Shown: positions 53,555 through 63,509 of the stretch, in pieces
Numbering within the stretch: position 1 is the first letter of the stretch
How the letters are laid out: each line of letters opens with the position of its first letter
Origin: UBA2357 sp046295975
Lineage (GTDB): Bacteria > Pseudomonadota > Gammaproteobacteria > Burkholderiales > Rhodocyclaceae
Assembly: GCA_046295975.1 (NCBI GenBank)
Contig: JBKBMG010000017.1
Location: 1 to 64,000 of the forward strand
Length of the DNA stretch: 64,000 bases
Direction of reading: 5' to 3'
Position numbers and translations under genes: made by a program
Notes under the pieces: model-generated
Database searches by the model: none
The model's input: the letters and a program-made list of their open reading frames with translations, nothing else
Told to the model about the DNA's origin: nothing

Positions 53555-54661
53555 TCAGGCCGCGGCCCGGAGCGCCGGCTCGACGCGGTAGTAGCGCCCG
53601 AAACGGTTGGCAAGGAAGTCGTCTAGCGCGATTTCCTCCTGGCGCACGAAGCCACGCCCGGCGATGCGCTCAGCCGCCACCAGGTCGGCCACCGCACACA
53701 CACTGGCGGCGGTAGTGAGTTGGATGGCCGAATACGCCCGGCCGCCCAGTTCAACTCCGTAAAGCTTGTTGGCGTAGGTCTCCTGTACCAGCCGGCCATC
53801 CTTCTGGCCGCTCACCGTCACGAAGATCAGCACCACATCCTGAAGCGTGGCAGGCACCGCGTGCTCCAGCACATCCTTGAGCAGGTCGCGGCGCTCGGCC
53901 AGGCGCAGGTCGTGGAGCAGCGTCTTCATGATGTCGCGGTGACCGGGGTAGCGAATGGTCTGGTAGCTGATGTTGCGCACGCGGCCGGCCAGGGTTTCGC
54001 CCAGCGTGCCCAGTCCGCCAGAGGTGTTGAACGATTCGTAGCGCACGCCTTCCAGGGAGAAGTGCTCCAGTTGCTCCAGCGGCGGCACGCTGGTCAGCCG
54101 CCCGCCGGCCACCGCCACGCACGGCTCGCAGTACTCGTTGATGACGCCGTCGGTACTCCAGGTGAGGTTGTAGTTCAGCGAGTTGGAAGGGTATTGCGGC
54201 AGCGCCCCGACGCGCATGCGAATGGTGTCGAGCTGGTCGAAGCGCGCCGCGATGTCGTTGGCGACGATGGAGATGAAACCGGGTGCGAGCCCGCACTGGG
54301 GGATGAACAGACGCTCGGCATCGGCGGCAATGCGCTTGACCTCGTTGGTGCTGGCGACATCTTCGGTCAGGTCCAGGTAGTGCACCCCTGCACGGCGCGC
54401 CGCGCGCGCGATGGGCACGGTCAGGAAGTAGGGCGCGGCGCTGATCACCGCCAGGTGCCCGGCCAACGCATCGCCCAGTGCGACCTCGTCGGCCACATCC
54501 AGGGCGCGGGTGCGGACGCCTTCGTGGCGAGCGAGTCGCGCCAGGCGGTCCTCGTCCTGGTCGATGAGGGTCACTTCGTAGCTGCCGCTGTCGCACAACA
54601 GCGCCGCAATGGTTTCACCGATCTTGCCCGCGCCAACGATGGCAATGCGCCGCTTGTCCAT
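53555..54661 (-). CDS. Saccharopine-dehydrogenase-family protein
   Basis: A 368-residue NAD(P)-dependent protein. The Rossmann motif IAIVGAGKIGETIAALL opens it (~5-21), then VISAAPYFLTVPIARAARRAGVHYLDLTED (~72-101), and CGLAPGFISIVANDIA (~120-135). This is the arrangement of saccharopine/lysine dehydrogenases and carboxynorspermidine-synthase relatives. Lysine or polyamine metabolism is likely but unproven. The ATG at 54661 has AGGAGG upstream. A divergent Lrp-type regulator with palindromic sites in the shared promoter probably controls it. Confidence 0.83.
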   Translation of the reverse strand: MDKRRIAIVGAGKIGETIAALLCDSGSYEVTLIDQDEDRLARLARHEGVRTRALDVADEVALGDALAGHLAVISAAPYFLTVPIARAARRAGVHYLDLTEDVASTNEVKRIAADAERLFIPQCGLAPGFISIVANDIAARFDQLDTIRMRVGALPQYPSNSLNYNLTWSTDGVINEYCEPCVAVAGGRLTSVPPLEQLEHFSLEGVRYESFNTSGGLGTLGETLAGRVRNISYQTIRYPGHRDIMKTLLHDLRLAERRDLLKDVLEHAVPATLQDVVLIFVTVSGQKDGRLVQETYANKLYGVELGGRAYSAIQLTTAASVCAVADLVAAERIAGRGFVRQEEIALDDFLANRFGRYYRVEPALRAAA

Positions 54662-54750
54662 GTGTCCGTCCTCCTGGTCTGCGTTTGTCATGGGTTTCGG
54701 AACATCATGCACGGCCGGGACCGTCGATTCATAGTGCTAGAATTCATGAA

Positions 54751-54777
54751 TTGACGGCATGTTTCGTCAAATTGACG
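54751..54777. promoter_or_regulatory. Lrp-type operator with three half-sites
   Basis: TTGACG-N8-CGTCAA at 54751-54770 is an exact palindrome. A further TTGACG follows at 54772-54777, so three half-sites alternate in orientation. The cluster lies 16 bases before the regulator's ATG and about 90 bases before the divergent dehydrogenase start. It is the probable Lrp-family binding site. Confidence 0.6.
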
Positions 54778-54792
54778 ACACCAATCAACATA

Positions 54793-55221
54793 ATGCTCAA
54801 TTCGCTCGATCAGCGCCTGCTCGCACTGCTGCGCGTGAACGCGCGCACCAGCACCTCGGAGCTGGCGCGCGAACTGGGTGTGTCGCGCTCCACCGTACAG
54901 GGGCGCATCGCCCGTCTGGAAGCGTCGGGCGTGATCCGCGGCTATACCGTGGAGTACGGCGAGGACTACGAACGCCGTCTGCTGTCGGCCCATGTGCTGA
55001 TCAAGGTCGCGCAAAAGCTCACCGCCAAGACCGGGCGCGATCTGCACGACATCCCCCAGGTCACCGCGCTGTACGCGATCAGCGGCGATTTCGACATGAT
55101 CGCGGTGGTGCGCACCCACTCCACCACCGAACTCAGCCGCCTGCTCGACGACATCGCCAACCTGCCCGGCGTCGAGCGCACCCAGTCGTCGGTCGTCCTC
55201 GAGGTCAAGTTCGACCGCTGA
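54793..55221 (+). CDS. Lrp/AsnC-family transcriptional regulator
   Basis: A 142-residue Lrp/AsnC regulator. Residues ~1-60 hold the helix-turn-helix (LDQRLLALLRVNARTSTSELARELGVSRSTVQGRIARLE) and ~70-140 the RAM ligand domain (VTALYAISGDFDMIAVVRTHSTTELSRLLDDIANLPGVERTQSSVVL). It should respond to an amino acid. The ATG at 54793 starts the HTH directly. It is divergent from the saccharopine-dehydrogenase gene, suggesting lysine-related control. Confidence 0.92.
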   Translation: MLNSLDQRLLALLRVNARTSTSELARELGVSRSTVQGRIARLEASGVIRGYTVEYGEDYERRLLSAHVLIKVAQKLTAKTGRDLHDIPQVTALYAISGDFDMIAVVRTHSTTELSRLLDDIANLPGVERTQSSVVLEVKFDR

Positions 55222-55261
55222 CGCCGCCTCGCCCGCGCGCTCGGGCCTAACAAAACTGCGC

Positions 55262-55267
55262 TATAAT
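55262..55267 (+). promoter_or_regulatory. -10 box of the ABC-F gene
   Basis: A perfect TATAAT lies 38 bases upstream of the GTG start of the ABC-F gene. The -35 region is not near consensus, so the promoter may need an activator or an extended -10 element. Confidence 0.5.
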
Positions 55268-55304
55268 TCAAGGCTTTGTTTCACCCAAAACACAGGATTC
55301 AGCC

Positions 55305-56930
<1,626 letters not shown>

Positions 56931-56956
56931 CACACCCGCGCGCATGCGGCCAGTCC

Positions 56957-56985
56957 TTGTCCGGACTGCCGCACTGCGCTATACT
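56957..56985 (+). promoter_or_regulatory. Promoter of the initiator tRNA
   Basis: TTGTCC at 56957-56962, 17 bases, TATACT at 56980-56985. The transcript would begin some 5 bases before the mature tRNA end. Confidence 0.65.
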
Positions 56986-56998
56986 TGCCGCTTCCAGA

Positions 56999-57075
<77 letters not shown>

Positions 57076-57081
57076 GATTCG

Positions 57082-57120
57082 AACAAAGAGGGCTTACGCA
57101 TTGCGTAAGCCCTCTTTGTT
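57082..57120 (+). terminator. Strong terminator after the initiator tRNA
   Basis: An 18-base arm (57082-57099, starting AACAAAGAGGG) pairs perfectly with 57103-57120 around a three-base loop ATT. The 3' arm ends in CTCTTTGTT. It begins six bases after the CCA end and is almost certainly the tRNA transcript terminator; the A-rich left arm makes it work in both directions. Confidence 0.9.
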
Positions 57121-57213
57121 CGTCCCATCCGCATCGCTCACAGGCGGCCCTCCGCATGTATGTTTCCGGGCTTGCGTCAATGCCCGGGCCAAGCCTTGTG
57201 CGAGGCTGAAATA

Positions 57214-57233
57214 CCGCGCGCTCGAGCGCGCGG
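57214..57233. terminator. GC palindrome downstream of the exported methyltransferase
   Basis: CCGCGCGCTCGAGCGCGCGG is a perfect 20-base palindrome lying 23 bases past the leftward methyltransferase stop. It can fold only as a very tight hairpin. It may act as a terminator for the leftward unit. Confidence 0.4.
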
Positions 57234-57256
57234 GTCAGCCACCGCTCACGCGCCTT

Positions 57257-58087
57257 TCAGCGGGTTGCGCTCCACACACCGGCGCCATCGATGGTGCCTT
57301 GCATGAGGTTGCCGGCGATCTGCCCGGCGTAGTGGCGGCCATCCACGGTGAACTGGATGTGGGTGCCGTTCATGCGGCCGTCGGCAATGGGGGTGCTGCG
57401 GTCGCCGCTGCGCAGGGTGCCGTCCAGCATCTGGAAGGTCTGGGTAAGGTGTAGTTCCTGGTCGCCGAGCTGCCAGGTGCCCGCGACTTTTGCGGGGATC
57501 ACCCACTTTAGCGCCCGGCACCAGTTGATGCAGCCCTCACCGACTTCGGCGGTGGCGTCAGGCTTCCAGTCCTCCATGGCGAAGGTGTTCGACAGCACGC
57601 GGGTGCCGGGCGGCATGTCGAGCAGAATGGGGCGCAGGCGCATGTTCAGCTCGGGCAGCAGGAACAGGGTGACGACCGTGGCCTCGGAGAAATCGACTTC
57701 GAAGATGTCGCCCTCTTCGAAGCGGGCGAGGTCCGCCACGTCTTCCGCCTGCGCGTTTCGTTGCGACAGGGCGACGAGGTCGGGGTTGTATTCGATGCCA
57801 CGTGCGGGCACGCCGCGCTTGGCGGCGGTGATCACGGTGCGGCCATCGCCCGAGCCGAGGTCGACGAGCCGGTCGCCGGGCTGCAGTTCGGCCATGTCGA
57901 GCATGAGGTCGACCAGGGTCTGGGCGGTGGGCACCCAGACGACATCCTTGCCGGCCTGCCCCTCGGTGGGGGTGTAGGCGACGTCGCCGGCGGTTTCGGC
58001 CTGGACGCCGCCTGCTAGCAGGAAGGCAAGAGTGATGGCAAGTACGGCGAGGGGAGCGGCTAGTCGCGAGACGGGGCGCGATTTCAT
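57257..58087 (-). CDS. Exported SAM-dependent methyltransferase-like protein
   Basis: A 276-residue protein that starts with a signal peptide (RLAAPLAVLAITLAFLLAGGVQA). A class I methyltransferase domain follows: VWVPTAQTLVDLMLDMAELQPGDRLVDLGSGDGRTVITAA (motif I ~75-90) and GIEYNPDLVALS. The C-terminal ~80 residues form a small beta domain (WQLGDQELHLTQTFQMLDG...). A SAM enzyme outside the cytoplasm is puzzling. The second of two near-adjacent ATGs (58087) has better spacing from AAGGAG. The APC permease gene lies immediately upstream, so the two form an operon. Confidence 0.82.
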   Translation of the reverse strand: MKSRPVSRLAAPLAVLAITLAFLLAGGVQAETAGDVAYTPTEGQAGKDVVWVPTAQTLVDLMLDMAELQPGDRLVDLGSGDGRTVITAAKRGVPARGIEYNPDLVALSQRNAQAEDVADLARFEEGDIFEVDFSEATVVTLFLLPELNMRLRPILLDMPPGTRVLSNTFAMEDWKPDATAEVGEGCINWCRALKWVIPAKVAGTWQLGDQELHLTQTFQMLDGTLRSGDRSTPIADGRMNGTHIQFTVDGRHYAGQIAGNLMQGTIDGAGVWSATR

Positions 58088-58111
58088 CGTCATTCTCCTT
58101 GAGAGGGTGGA

Positions 58112-59479
58112 TTACTTGAACTCGGGTACTTCGGTGGGGGTATGTTCGACGACCGCGGCGACGTCCGGGTGCCGCCGGAGCAGGAGCATGGGCGTGCCGG
58201 CGAGCAGGACGGCCAACCCGATCCAGGCAAACGCACCGGTGTAGGAAATGCTGGCGTGCAGCATATACAGGCAGGTGAGGCAGAACAGGGCAGGCGTGAG
58301 CGGGTAAAAAGGCACGCGGAACGGCAGAACGCGCTCCGGGTCGCGCCAACGCAGGACGAACAGCGCCAGCCCGACCATGAGCAGAAAGCCCCAAAAGACC
58401 GGCGCGGTGTAGTCCACCATGGCCTTGAAGCCGTCGCGGGTGGCGGCACCCATGGCGATCAGCAGCAAGGCCATGGCGCCCTGGACAAGCTGGCCGTTCG
58501 CGGGGGTCTTGCCGCGCCCGTCCCACACGCCCATCCAGCGCATGGCGGGGAGATCCCGCCCCATGGCGTAGAACACGCGTGCGCCGGTGAAGATCGTGGC
58601 GTTCAGCGTGGATACGGCAGCAATGACGACGGCGACGGCGACGATGATTTCACCGGTGGGGGCCGCGACCGCGCGCATCATGTCGGCGGCGACGACGTCG
58701 GAATTGCGCAGCCCGTCCAAGCCAAGCACCGACAGCAAGGCAAGGTTGGCGAGGGTATACAGTACGACCAGGATCAGCGTGCCCAGGGCCAGCACCCGGA
58801 CGATGTTGCGCGGCGCCTCGCGCAGTTCGCCGCCCAGGTAGGCGGCCTCGTTCCAGCCGCCGTAGGTGAGCAGCACGAAGATCATCGCCAGGCCCAGGGC
58901 GGCGGTTTCGACCGGCACCGCGGGCGGGCGGTCAGCCTGCGGCGGCGCGCCGAACAGGCCGAATACGATGACGATGGCGAGTGCGCCGAAGACGATGGTG
59001 GTGACCACCACTTGCAGGTTCTTGCCGTGGGTGGTGCCGACCACGTTGACCGCGGTGAGCAGCACCACCGACAAGGCGGCGTACCACGCCGACCCATGTG
59101 GCCCGAGCGGCACGATCTGGGCCAGGTAGTCGCCCAGCACGAAGGCCACCGCGGCGATCGCGCCGGTCTGAATGACGGTGCAGCGGGCCCAGCCGAAGAG
59201 GATGGCGACCGACTTGCCGTAGGTGCGCGACAGGAAGTGGTATTCGCCGCCGGCGTGGGGGTGGGCGGCGGACAGTTCGGCGTAACACAGCGCGCCGACC
59301 AGGGTCACCACGCCGCCGAGTATCCACACCAGGATGAACATCCATTCCGACCCGACGTTGGCGGCGACGATGGAAGGGGTGCGGAATATGCCGATGCCCA
59401 CCACCAGGCCCACCATGATCGACACGGCATCGAATACCGACAGCAGCCCCTGCGGTTCAGCACGTACTCGGGCAGTCAT
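58112..59479 (-). CDS. APC-family amino-acid permease
   Basis: A 455-residue transporter with about 12 membrane helices. The unwound first helix GLVVGIGIFRTPSIVAANVG (~25-44) and the later LTYGGWNEAAYLGGELREAPRNIVRVL match the APC superfamily, eukaryotic-type LAT/cationic group. The substrate is probably an amino acid. The start was set at the ATG at 59479, just before the first helix. It is followed by the exported methyltransferase gene 24 bases downstream. Confidence 0.88.
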   Translation of the reverse strand: MTARVRAEPQGLLSVFDAVSIMVGLVVGIGIFRTPSIVAANVGSEWMFILVWILGGVVTLVGALCYAELSAAHPHAGGEYHFLSRTYGKSVAILFGWARCTVIQTGAIAAVAFVLGDYLAQIVPLGPHGSAWYAALSVVLLTAVNVVGTTHGKNLQVVVTTIVFGALAIVIVFGLFGAPPQADRPPAVPVETAALGLAMIFVLLTYGGWNEAAYLGGELREAPRNIVRVLALGTLILVVLYTLANLALLSVLGLDGLRNSDVVAADMMRAVAAPTGEIIVAVAVVIAAVSTLNATIFTGARVFYAMGRDLPAMRWMGVWDGRGKTPANGQLVQGAMALLLIAMGAATRDGFKAMVDYTAPVFWGFLLMVGLALFVLRWRDPERVLPFRVPFYPLTPALFCLTCLYMLHASISYTGAFAWIGLAVLLAGTPMLLLRRHPDVAAVVEHTPTEVPEFK

Positions 59480-59917
59480 CCGGTGTCCTCTTGTTATTTT
59501 CGGTTCGGCCGAATCGCGGGCCGCTGGGCGCGGCTGCGCGTCCGGCGATCCAGGCTCCAGCATCGGGGTGAGGGTCAGGGCCGGTTCGCTATGATCCGAG
59601 CGCCATCCGCTCGACGGCAGCAGACCTCATTCCTGACAGGAACACCTGGAAAGGGTTCATGGGGCATTCGTGTGGCACACCCGCAACGCGGCCCATGACC
59701 CGTGGCTGCGCCACATCCGCCCCCTTGTCCGGCCATGAAAAGCGGTGCCGGGCACCCGTACCAGAACGGACCTCCACTGCTCCCGGACCGACTTTTCGGA
59801 CCGCCGCGGGTTGTCCCAACCCCCCTCGCCGCCTATAGTGGGTCGGCCGCGCCCCTGCAAAACGCCGCCTGGCGCGCCGCAGGGGTCCGTCCATCCTGCC
59901 CCAGCAAGGAGGCTTAC
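59480..59917. other. Divergent promoter region of APC and BCCT genes
   Basis: About 440 bases without a gene. A TTCGGCCGAA palindrome lies at 59504-59513, just upstream of the permease gene, and may be its operator. The BCCT promoter is described separately. No further structure was recognised. Confidence 0.4.
59811..59839 (+). promoter_or_regulatory. Promoter of the BCCT operon
   Basis: TTGTCC at 59811-59816, 17 bases, TATAGT at 59834-59839, a good sigma-70 promoter. It has the same -35 word as the tRNA promoter. Transcription would start about 70 bases before the BCCT ATG. Confidence 0.6.
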
Positions 59918-61549
59918 ATGACTGACAAACGGGATCCCATGGTCCCCGATGGCGAAGTCAATCCCATCGATACCGACTACAAGATCGGTCAGGACAATAT
60001 CATTGTTAACGTCGGCCCGTTCGGGCTGGACATCCATAACCGCGTATTCGCCATATCCGGCCTCAGCGTGGTTGCCTTCGTCGTACTCACGCTGATGTTC
60101 CAGAGCCAGGTCGAGCCCTTGTTCGGCAGCCTGCGCGGCTGGCTCACCGCCAATCTGGACTGGTTCTTCCTGGGCGCGGGCAACATCTTCGTGCTGGTGT
60201 GCATCGGGCTGGCGCTGTCGCCCCTGGGGCGGGTGCGCCTGGGTGGCACGGAAGCCACACCCGACTACTCCTACCTGGGCTGGTTCTCGATGCTGTTCGC
60301 CGCCGGCATGGGTATCGGCCTGATGTTCTTCGGCGTGTCGGAACCCCTGTCGCACTATGCCAGCGCCTTTGGCGGCACGGCCAGCGAGGGCGGCGTACGC
60401 ACCGACTGGGCACCGCTGGGTGCCGCCGCCGGCGATGCCCAGGCCGCCGCGCGCCTGAGCATGGCAGCCACGATTTACCACTGGGCGCTGCACCCATGGG
60501 CGATCTACGCCATCCTCGCGCTGGGGCTGGCCTTGTTCTCGTTCAACAAGGGATTGCCACTGACGATTCGTTCGGTGTTCTACCCGTTGCTGGGCGAACG
60601 CGTGTGGGGCTGGCCAGGGCATGTGATAGACATCCTGGCGGTGTTCGCAACCCTGTTCGGGCTGGCGACCTCGCTCGGGCTGGGGGCTGCACAAGCCAGT
60701 TCGGGCCTGCACTTCCTGTTCGGCGTGCCGCTGGGTGAGACCACCCAGGTGCTGTTGGTTATCGGCATCACCGCGATCGCCCTGGTATCCGTGGTTGCCG
60801 GCCTCGATGCCGGCGTCAAGCGCCTGTCCGAGATCAACATGGTGCTGGCGCTGCTGCTGGTGCTGTTCGTGATCGTCGTCGGTCCGACCCTGGCGATCGT
60901 CACCGGTTTCTTCTCCAACCTCGGGGCCTATCTGCAGTACCTGCCGGCGCTGGCCAACCCGGTCGGACGCGAAGACGCCAACTTCGCCCAGGGCTGGACG
61001 GCCTTCTACTGGGCGTGGTGGATTTCGTGGTCGCCCTTCGTCGGCATGTTCATCGCGCGCGTGTCGCGCGGCCGCACGGTACGGGAGTTCATCGTCTCGG
61101 TGCTGGTCGTGCCTTCGCTGGCGTGCGTGCTGTGGATGACGGTATTCGGCGAGACAGCCATCAACCAGTATGTGCGGGACGGCTACAGCGCCGCGGTGGA
61201 GGCCGACGTGCCGCTGCGGCTGTTCATGATGCTCAATGCCCTGCCGCTTGCGCAGATCACGTCCTTCCTGGCCATCGTGCTGGTGGTGGTGTTCTTCGTC
61301 ACCTCGTCCGACTCCGGGTCGCTGGTGATCGACGTGATCGCCGCCGGTGGCAAGGTCGACGCGCCGATGCCGCAGCGGGTGTTCTGGTGCACCTTCGAGG
61401 GGCTGGTGGCGATCGCGCTGATCCTCGGCGGTGGCCTGGTCGCACTACAGGCGATGGCGGTATCCACGGGCCTGCCTTTCACCATCGTGCTGCTGATGTC
61501 GGCGGTGGCGGTGGTAAAGGGCTTGGCCTCGGAGCCGCGGCCGCACTGA
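59918..61549 (+). CDS. BCCT-family betaine/choline/carnitine transporter
   Basis: A 543-residue secondary transporter with 12 helices. The diagnostic GMGIGLMFFGVSEPLSHY (~130-147) and WAWWISWSPFVGMFIARVSRGRTVREF (~365-391) are BCCT signatures, the Trp box being the substrate site. It imports a quaternary-ammonium compound, driven by sodium or protons. The short N-terminus and missing long C-terminal extension argue against BetP-like osmosensing. GGAGG precedes the ATG at 59918. Two downstream genes form an operon with it. Confidence 0.93.
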   Translation: MTDKRDPMVPDGEVNPIDTDYKIGQDNIIVNVGPFGLDIHNRVFAISGLSVVAFVVLTLMFQSQVEPLFGSLRGWLTANLDWFFLGAGNIFVLVCIGLALSPLGRVRLGGTEATPDYSYLGWFSMLFAAGMGIGLMFFGVSEPLSHYASAFGGTASEGGVRTDWAPLGAAAGDAQAAARLSMAATIYHWALHPWAIYAILALGLALFSFNKGLPLTIRSVFYPLLGERVWGWPGHVIDILAVFATLFGLATSLGLGAAQASSGLHFLFGVPLGETTQVLLVIGITAIALVSVVAGLDAGVKRLSEINMVLALLLVLFVIVVGPTLAIVTGFFSNLGAYLQYLPALANPVGREDANFAQGWTAFYWAWWISWSPFVGMFIARVSRGRTVREFIVSVLVVPSLACVLWMTVFGETAINQYVRDGYSAAVEADVPLRLFMMLNALPLAQITSFLAIVLVVVFFVTSSDSGSLVIDVIAAGGKVDAPMPQRVFWCTFEGLVAIALILGGGLVALQAMAVSTGLPFTIVLLMSAVAVVKGLASEPRPH

Positions 61550-61615
61550 TCGAGTCACCACGCGGGGCGAACGCGCAGGCGCGCGTCCGCCCCGCCCGCC
61601 AACCCCGGAACCGCC

Positions 61616-63493
61616 ATGCAGGTCGAACAGCTCGAGATCCTGGATTTTCTGCACCGCCACCCCCCGTTCAACGCCCTGCCCGAGGACACCCTCGCGCGCA
61701 TCGCGGGCGCAGTGGACGTGCGCTACTACAAGGCCGGCACGCGCATCACCGGCTTCGGTGACGAGGCCGTGGCCTGGTACGTGGTGCGCAGCGGCGCGGT
61801 GGAGGTGTTTCGGCGCGGCGGCGAGTTGTACAACCGCCTCACCGAGGGCGGCTACTTTGGCGAGTTCGGCTTGCTGCGCAACAAGCGCGTGCGCTTTCCG
61901 GCCACCGCGCTGGAAGACAGCCTGCTCTACCTGGTTCCCGAACCGGTGTTCACCGAGTTGTTCGAGACCCACGAATCCTTCGCCGACTATGTCGAGGTGG
62001 AGGACCGCACCCGCCTGCGCCATACCGTGTCGCGACGTGAGGGCAGCAACCCGTTGCTGACCGCCACGGTGGAGGCCCTGGTTGGGCGGCCACCGGTGAT
62101 GCTGGACGCCTCCGCCAGCGTACGCGAGGCCGCCCGGCGCATGACCGATGAGGGGGTCTCGTCCCTGCTCCTCACCACCTCCGACAGAGACGGGCCGGAC
62201 GCGCCGCGCATCGTCGGCATCATCACCGACCGCGACCTGCGCACCCGGCTGGTGGCCGAAGGGCTGGACCATGCCACGCCGGTGGCGCGCATCATGACCC
62301 CCGACATCGTCACCGTACAGCACAACCAGTTGGTCTTCGAAGCCATGCTGCGCATGCTGCGGCACAACCTCCACCACCTGCCCGTGCTGCGGCGGCAGCA
62401 GCCGCTGGGGGTGATCGCGCTGTCGGACATCATCCGCTACGAATCGCGCAACAGCCTCTTCGTGGTCGGCAGCATCGCGCGCCAGCCCACGGTCGATGAC
62501 CTTGCCGCGCTTGGCAGCGACGTGCGCGCCTGCTTCACCCACATGGTCGCCGAGGACGCCAATTCGCGCATGATCGGCAGCGCCATGGCGGAGATCGGGC
62601 GCAGCTTCAAGCAGCGCCTGCTGGAGCTGGCGGAGGCCGAACTCGGCCCCCCGCCTGTGCCCTACTGCCTGCTTGCGCTCGGCTCGATGGCGCGCCACGA
62701 GCAACTCATCGTCACCGACCAGGACAACGCCCTGATCCTCGACGACCGCTACGATCCGGCCGCGCACGACGACTATTTCCGCGCCCTCGCCACCTTCGTC
62801 TGCGACGGTCTGGCGCGTTGCGGCTACGCCTACTGCACCGGCGGCATCATGGCCACCAATACCCGCTGGCGTCAGCCGCTGGCAGTGTGGCGCGGCTACT
62901 TCAACGAATGGATGGACCACCCTACGCCGGAATCGCTGCTTCACTGCAGCATCTTCTTCGATCTCGATGCCGCCGCCGGCCAGGCCGAGTGGGTGGACGC
63001 CCTGCGCCGCATGGTGGCCGGGAAGGCTCGCGCCAGCCCACGCTTTCTCGCCTGCATGGCACGCAACGCGCTGCTGCGTACCCCACCGCTGGGCTTCTTC
63101 AAGGACTTCGTGATGGAGTCAGACGGCCGCCACAGCCACACCATCAACATGAAGCGGCGGGGCACTGCGCCGCTCGCCGATCTTATCCGGGTTCATGCCC
63201 TGGCCGTGGGGTCGACCGCACAGAACTCCTTCGAGCGCCTGCGCGACATCATGGCCACCGACATCTTGCCGCGCGGGCGCGGCCAGGATCTGCATGACGC
63301 CCTGGAATTCATCTCGATGGTACGCATTCGCCATCAGGCGGCGGATCTGGCCGCCGGCCGCGAGCCGGACAACAGTATCGAACCCGACATGCTGTCCGAC
63401 TTCGAGCGCAAGAACCTGCGCGACGCCTTCCTGATCCTGGCCAATGCCCAGAAGTACCTGAAGTTCCGCTACCAGCCGGGGCGGGCAAACTGA
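61616..63493 (+). CDS. cNMP-binding/CBS/DUF294 putative nucleotidyltransferase
   Basis: A 625-residue signalling protein. In order: a cyclic-nucleotide-binding-like domain (~15-135, GGYFGEFGLLRNKRVRFPATAL), tandem CBS domains (~150-275, GIITDRDLRTRLVAEG and GVIALSDIIR), a DUF294 nucleotidyltransferase (~290-440, LLALGSMARHEQLIVTDQDNALI with the G-S-x..D-x-D metal site) and a DUF294_C helical region (~450-620). Its relatives flank sodium-solute transporters and resemble GlnD-like regulators. It probably senses nucleotides and modifies a partner, perhaps the transporter. It lies 66 bases after the BCCT gene. Confidence 0.88.
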   Translation: MQVEQLEILDFLHRHPPFNALPEDTLARIAGAVDVRYYKAGTRITGFGDEAVAWYVVRSGAVEVFRRGGELYNRLTEGGYFGEFGLLRNKRVRFPATALEDSLLYLVPEPVFTELFETHESFADYVEVEDRTRLRHTVSRREGSNPLLTATVEALVGRPPVMLDASASVREAARRMTDEGVSSLLLTTSDRDGPDAPRIVGIITDRDLRTRLVAEGLDHATPVARIMTPDIVTVQHNQLVFEAMLRMLRHNLHHLPVLRRQQPLGVIALSDIIRYESRNSLFVVGSIARQPTVDDLAALGSDVRACFTHMVAEDANSRMIGSAMAEIGRSFKQRLLELAEAELGPPPVPYCLLALGSMARHEQLIVTDQDNALILDDRYDPAAHDDYFRALATFVCDGLARCGYAYCTGGIMATNTRWRQPLAVWRGYFNEWMDHPTPESLLHCSIFFDLDAAAGQAEWVDALRRMVAGKARASPRFLACMARNALLRTPPLGFFKDFVMESDGRHSHTINMKRRGTAPLADLIRVHALAVGSTAQNSFERLRDIMATDILPRGRGQDLHDALEFISMVRIRHQAADLAAGREPDNSIEPDMLSDFERKNLRDAFLILANAQKYLKFRYQPGRAN

Positions 63494-63509
63494 GCGGGCG
63501 GACGGCGCG

